Below are positions 6,216 to 6,270 of a DNA stretch of 6,270 bases, piece after piece. The stretch is from Clostridia bacterium. GTDB lineage: Bacteria; Bacillota; Clostridia; Oscillospirales; CAG-272. Positions within the stretch are counted from its first letter, which is position 1. Every line of letters starts with the position of its first letter. The position numbers were made by a program, and so were the translations under genes. The stretch lies in the NCBI GenBank assembly GCA_017466495.1, contig JAFTUB010000134.1, positions 1-6,270 of the forward strand. Reading direction: 5' to 3'. Under the pieces are notes generated by a model. It worked only from the letters and a program-made list of their open reading frames with translations, searched no databases and had not been told where the DNA came from.

Positions 6216-6244
6216 GGAGTGGCGCACCGATGGTGCGCCACTCC
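6216..6244. repeat. perfect 13-bp inverted repeat with a 3-base loop, no T-tract
   Basis: GGAGTGGCGCACC (6216-6228) is followed by GAT and the exact complement (6232-6244). Neither side carries a T-run, so it does not look like a standard intrinsic terminator for either strand. It could be a dispersed repeat of the genome (REP/palindromic type), a protein-binding site or a leader hairpin of a gene beyond the window. Apart from it and the terminator, 6104-6270 shows no credible gene. Confidence 0.8.
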
Positions 6245-6270
6245 GTCGAGTTTGCCTGTTTGGGGATTGA

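Noticed and set aside
6207..6270. Small open frame from ATG 6207 preceded by GGAGGG, open to the window end
   Set aside because: The SD-like sequence touches the ATG, so spacing is too short, and the frame runs through both arms of the perfect hairpin. Its product shows nothing recognisable, though the window edge prevents a firm verdict.

Overview
The window reads as ordinary protein-coding bacterial DNA. Gene density is high, all genes are on the + strand, third codon positions are GC-rich, Shine-Dalgarno (SD) sequences are strong and genes are separated by only 10-60 bases. The gene types (RCC1-repeat protein, Ig-repeat transglutaminase, Firmicutes-style lipoprotein with a Thr/Ala/Pro/Glu-rich spacer, PF12831-type flavoprotein, YcxB-like membrane protein) best fit a gut-type Clostridia member, probably Oscillospiraceae/Ruminococcaceae-like. 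That placement is inferred from gene style, not from a marker gene.

Layout: 2-844 is the 3' part (or all) of an RCC1 beta-propeller protein. 845-907 is an AT-rich intergenic region made almost entirely of a 28-bp unit repeated in tandem; it holds the likely promoter and SD of the next gene. From 908 to 6103 five genes run head to tail with gaps of 30, 10, 22 and 13 bases: a membrane-anchored transglutaminase with Ig-like repeats, a lipoprotein, a 208-residue protein that looks like a very divergent ThyX-fold relative, an FAD-dependent oxidoreductase starting at GTG, and a two-helix YcxB-like membrane protein. A strong intrinsic terminator (6128-6170) closes this putative operon. A second perfect hairpin without a T-tract (6216-6244) lies beyond it.

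Two products (transglutaminase, lipoprotein) should act outside the membrane, one sits in it (YcxB-like), and two look cytoplasmic (ThyX-like, flavoprotein). No shared pathway can be read from the sequence; the tight spacing argues for co-transcription, not necessarily for joint function. The items most worth following up are the 28-bp tandem repeat at the operon start, the regular ~137-residue super-repeat in the transglutaminase, the ThyX-like protein that lacks the canonical ThyX signature, and the isolated hairpin at the end. I see no mobile element, CRISPR array, rRNA or tRNA.
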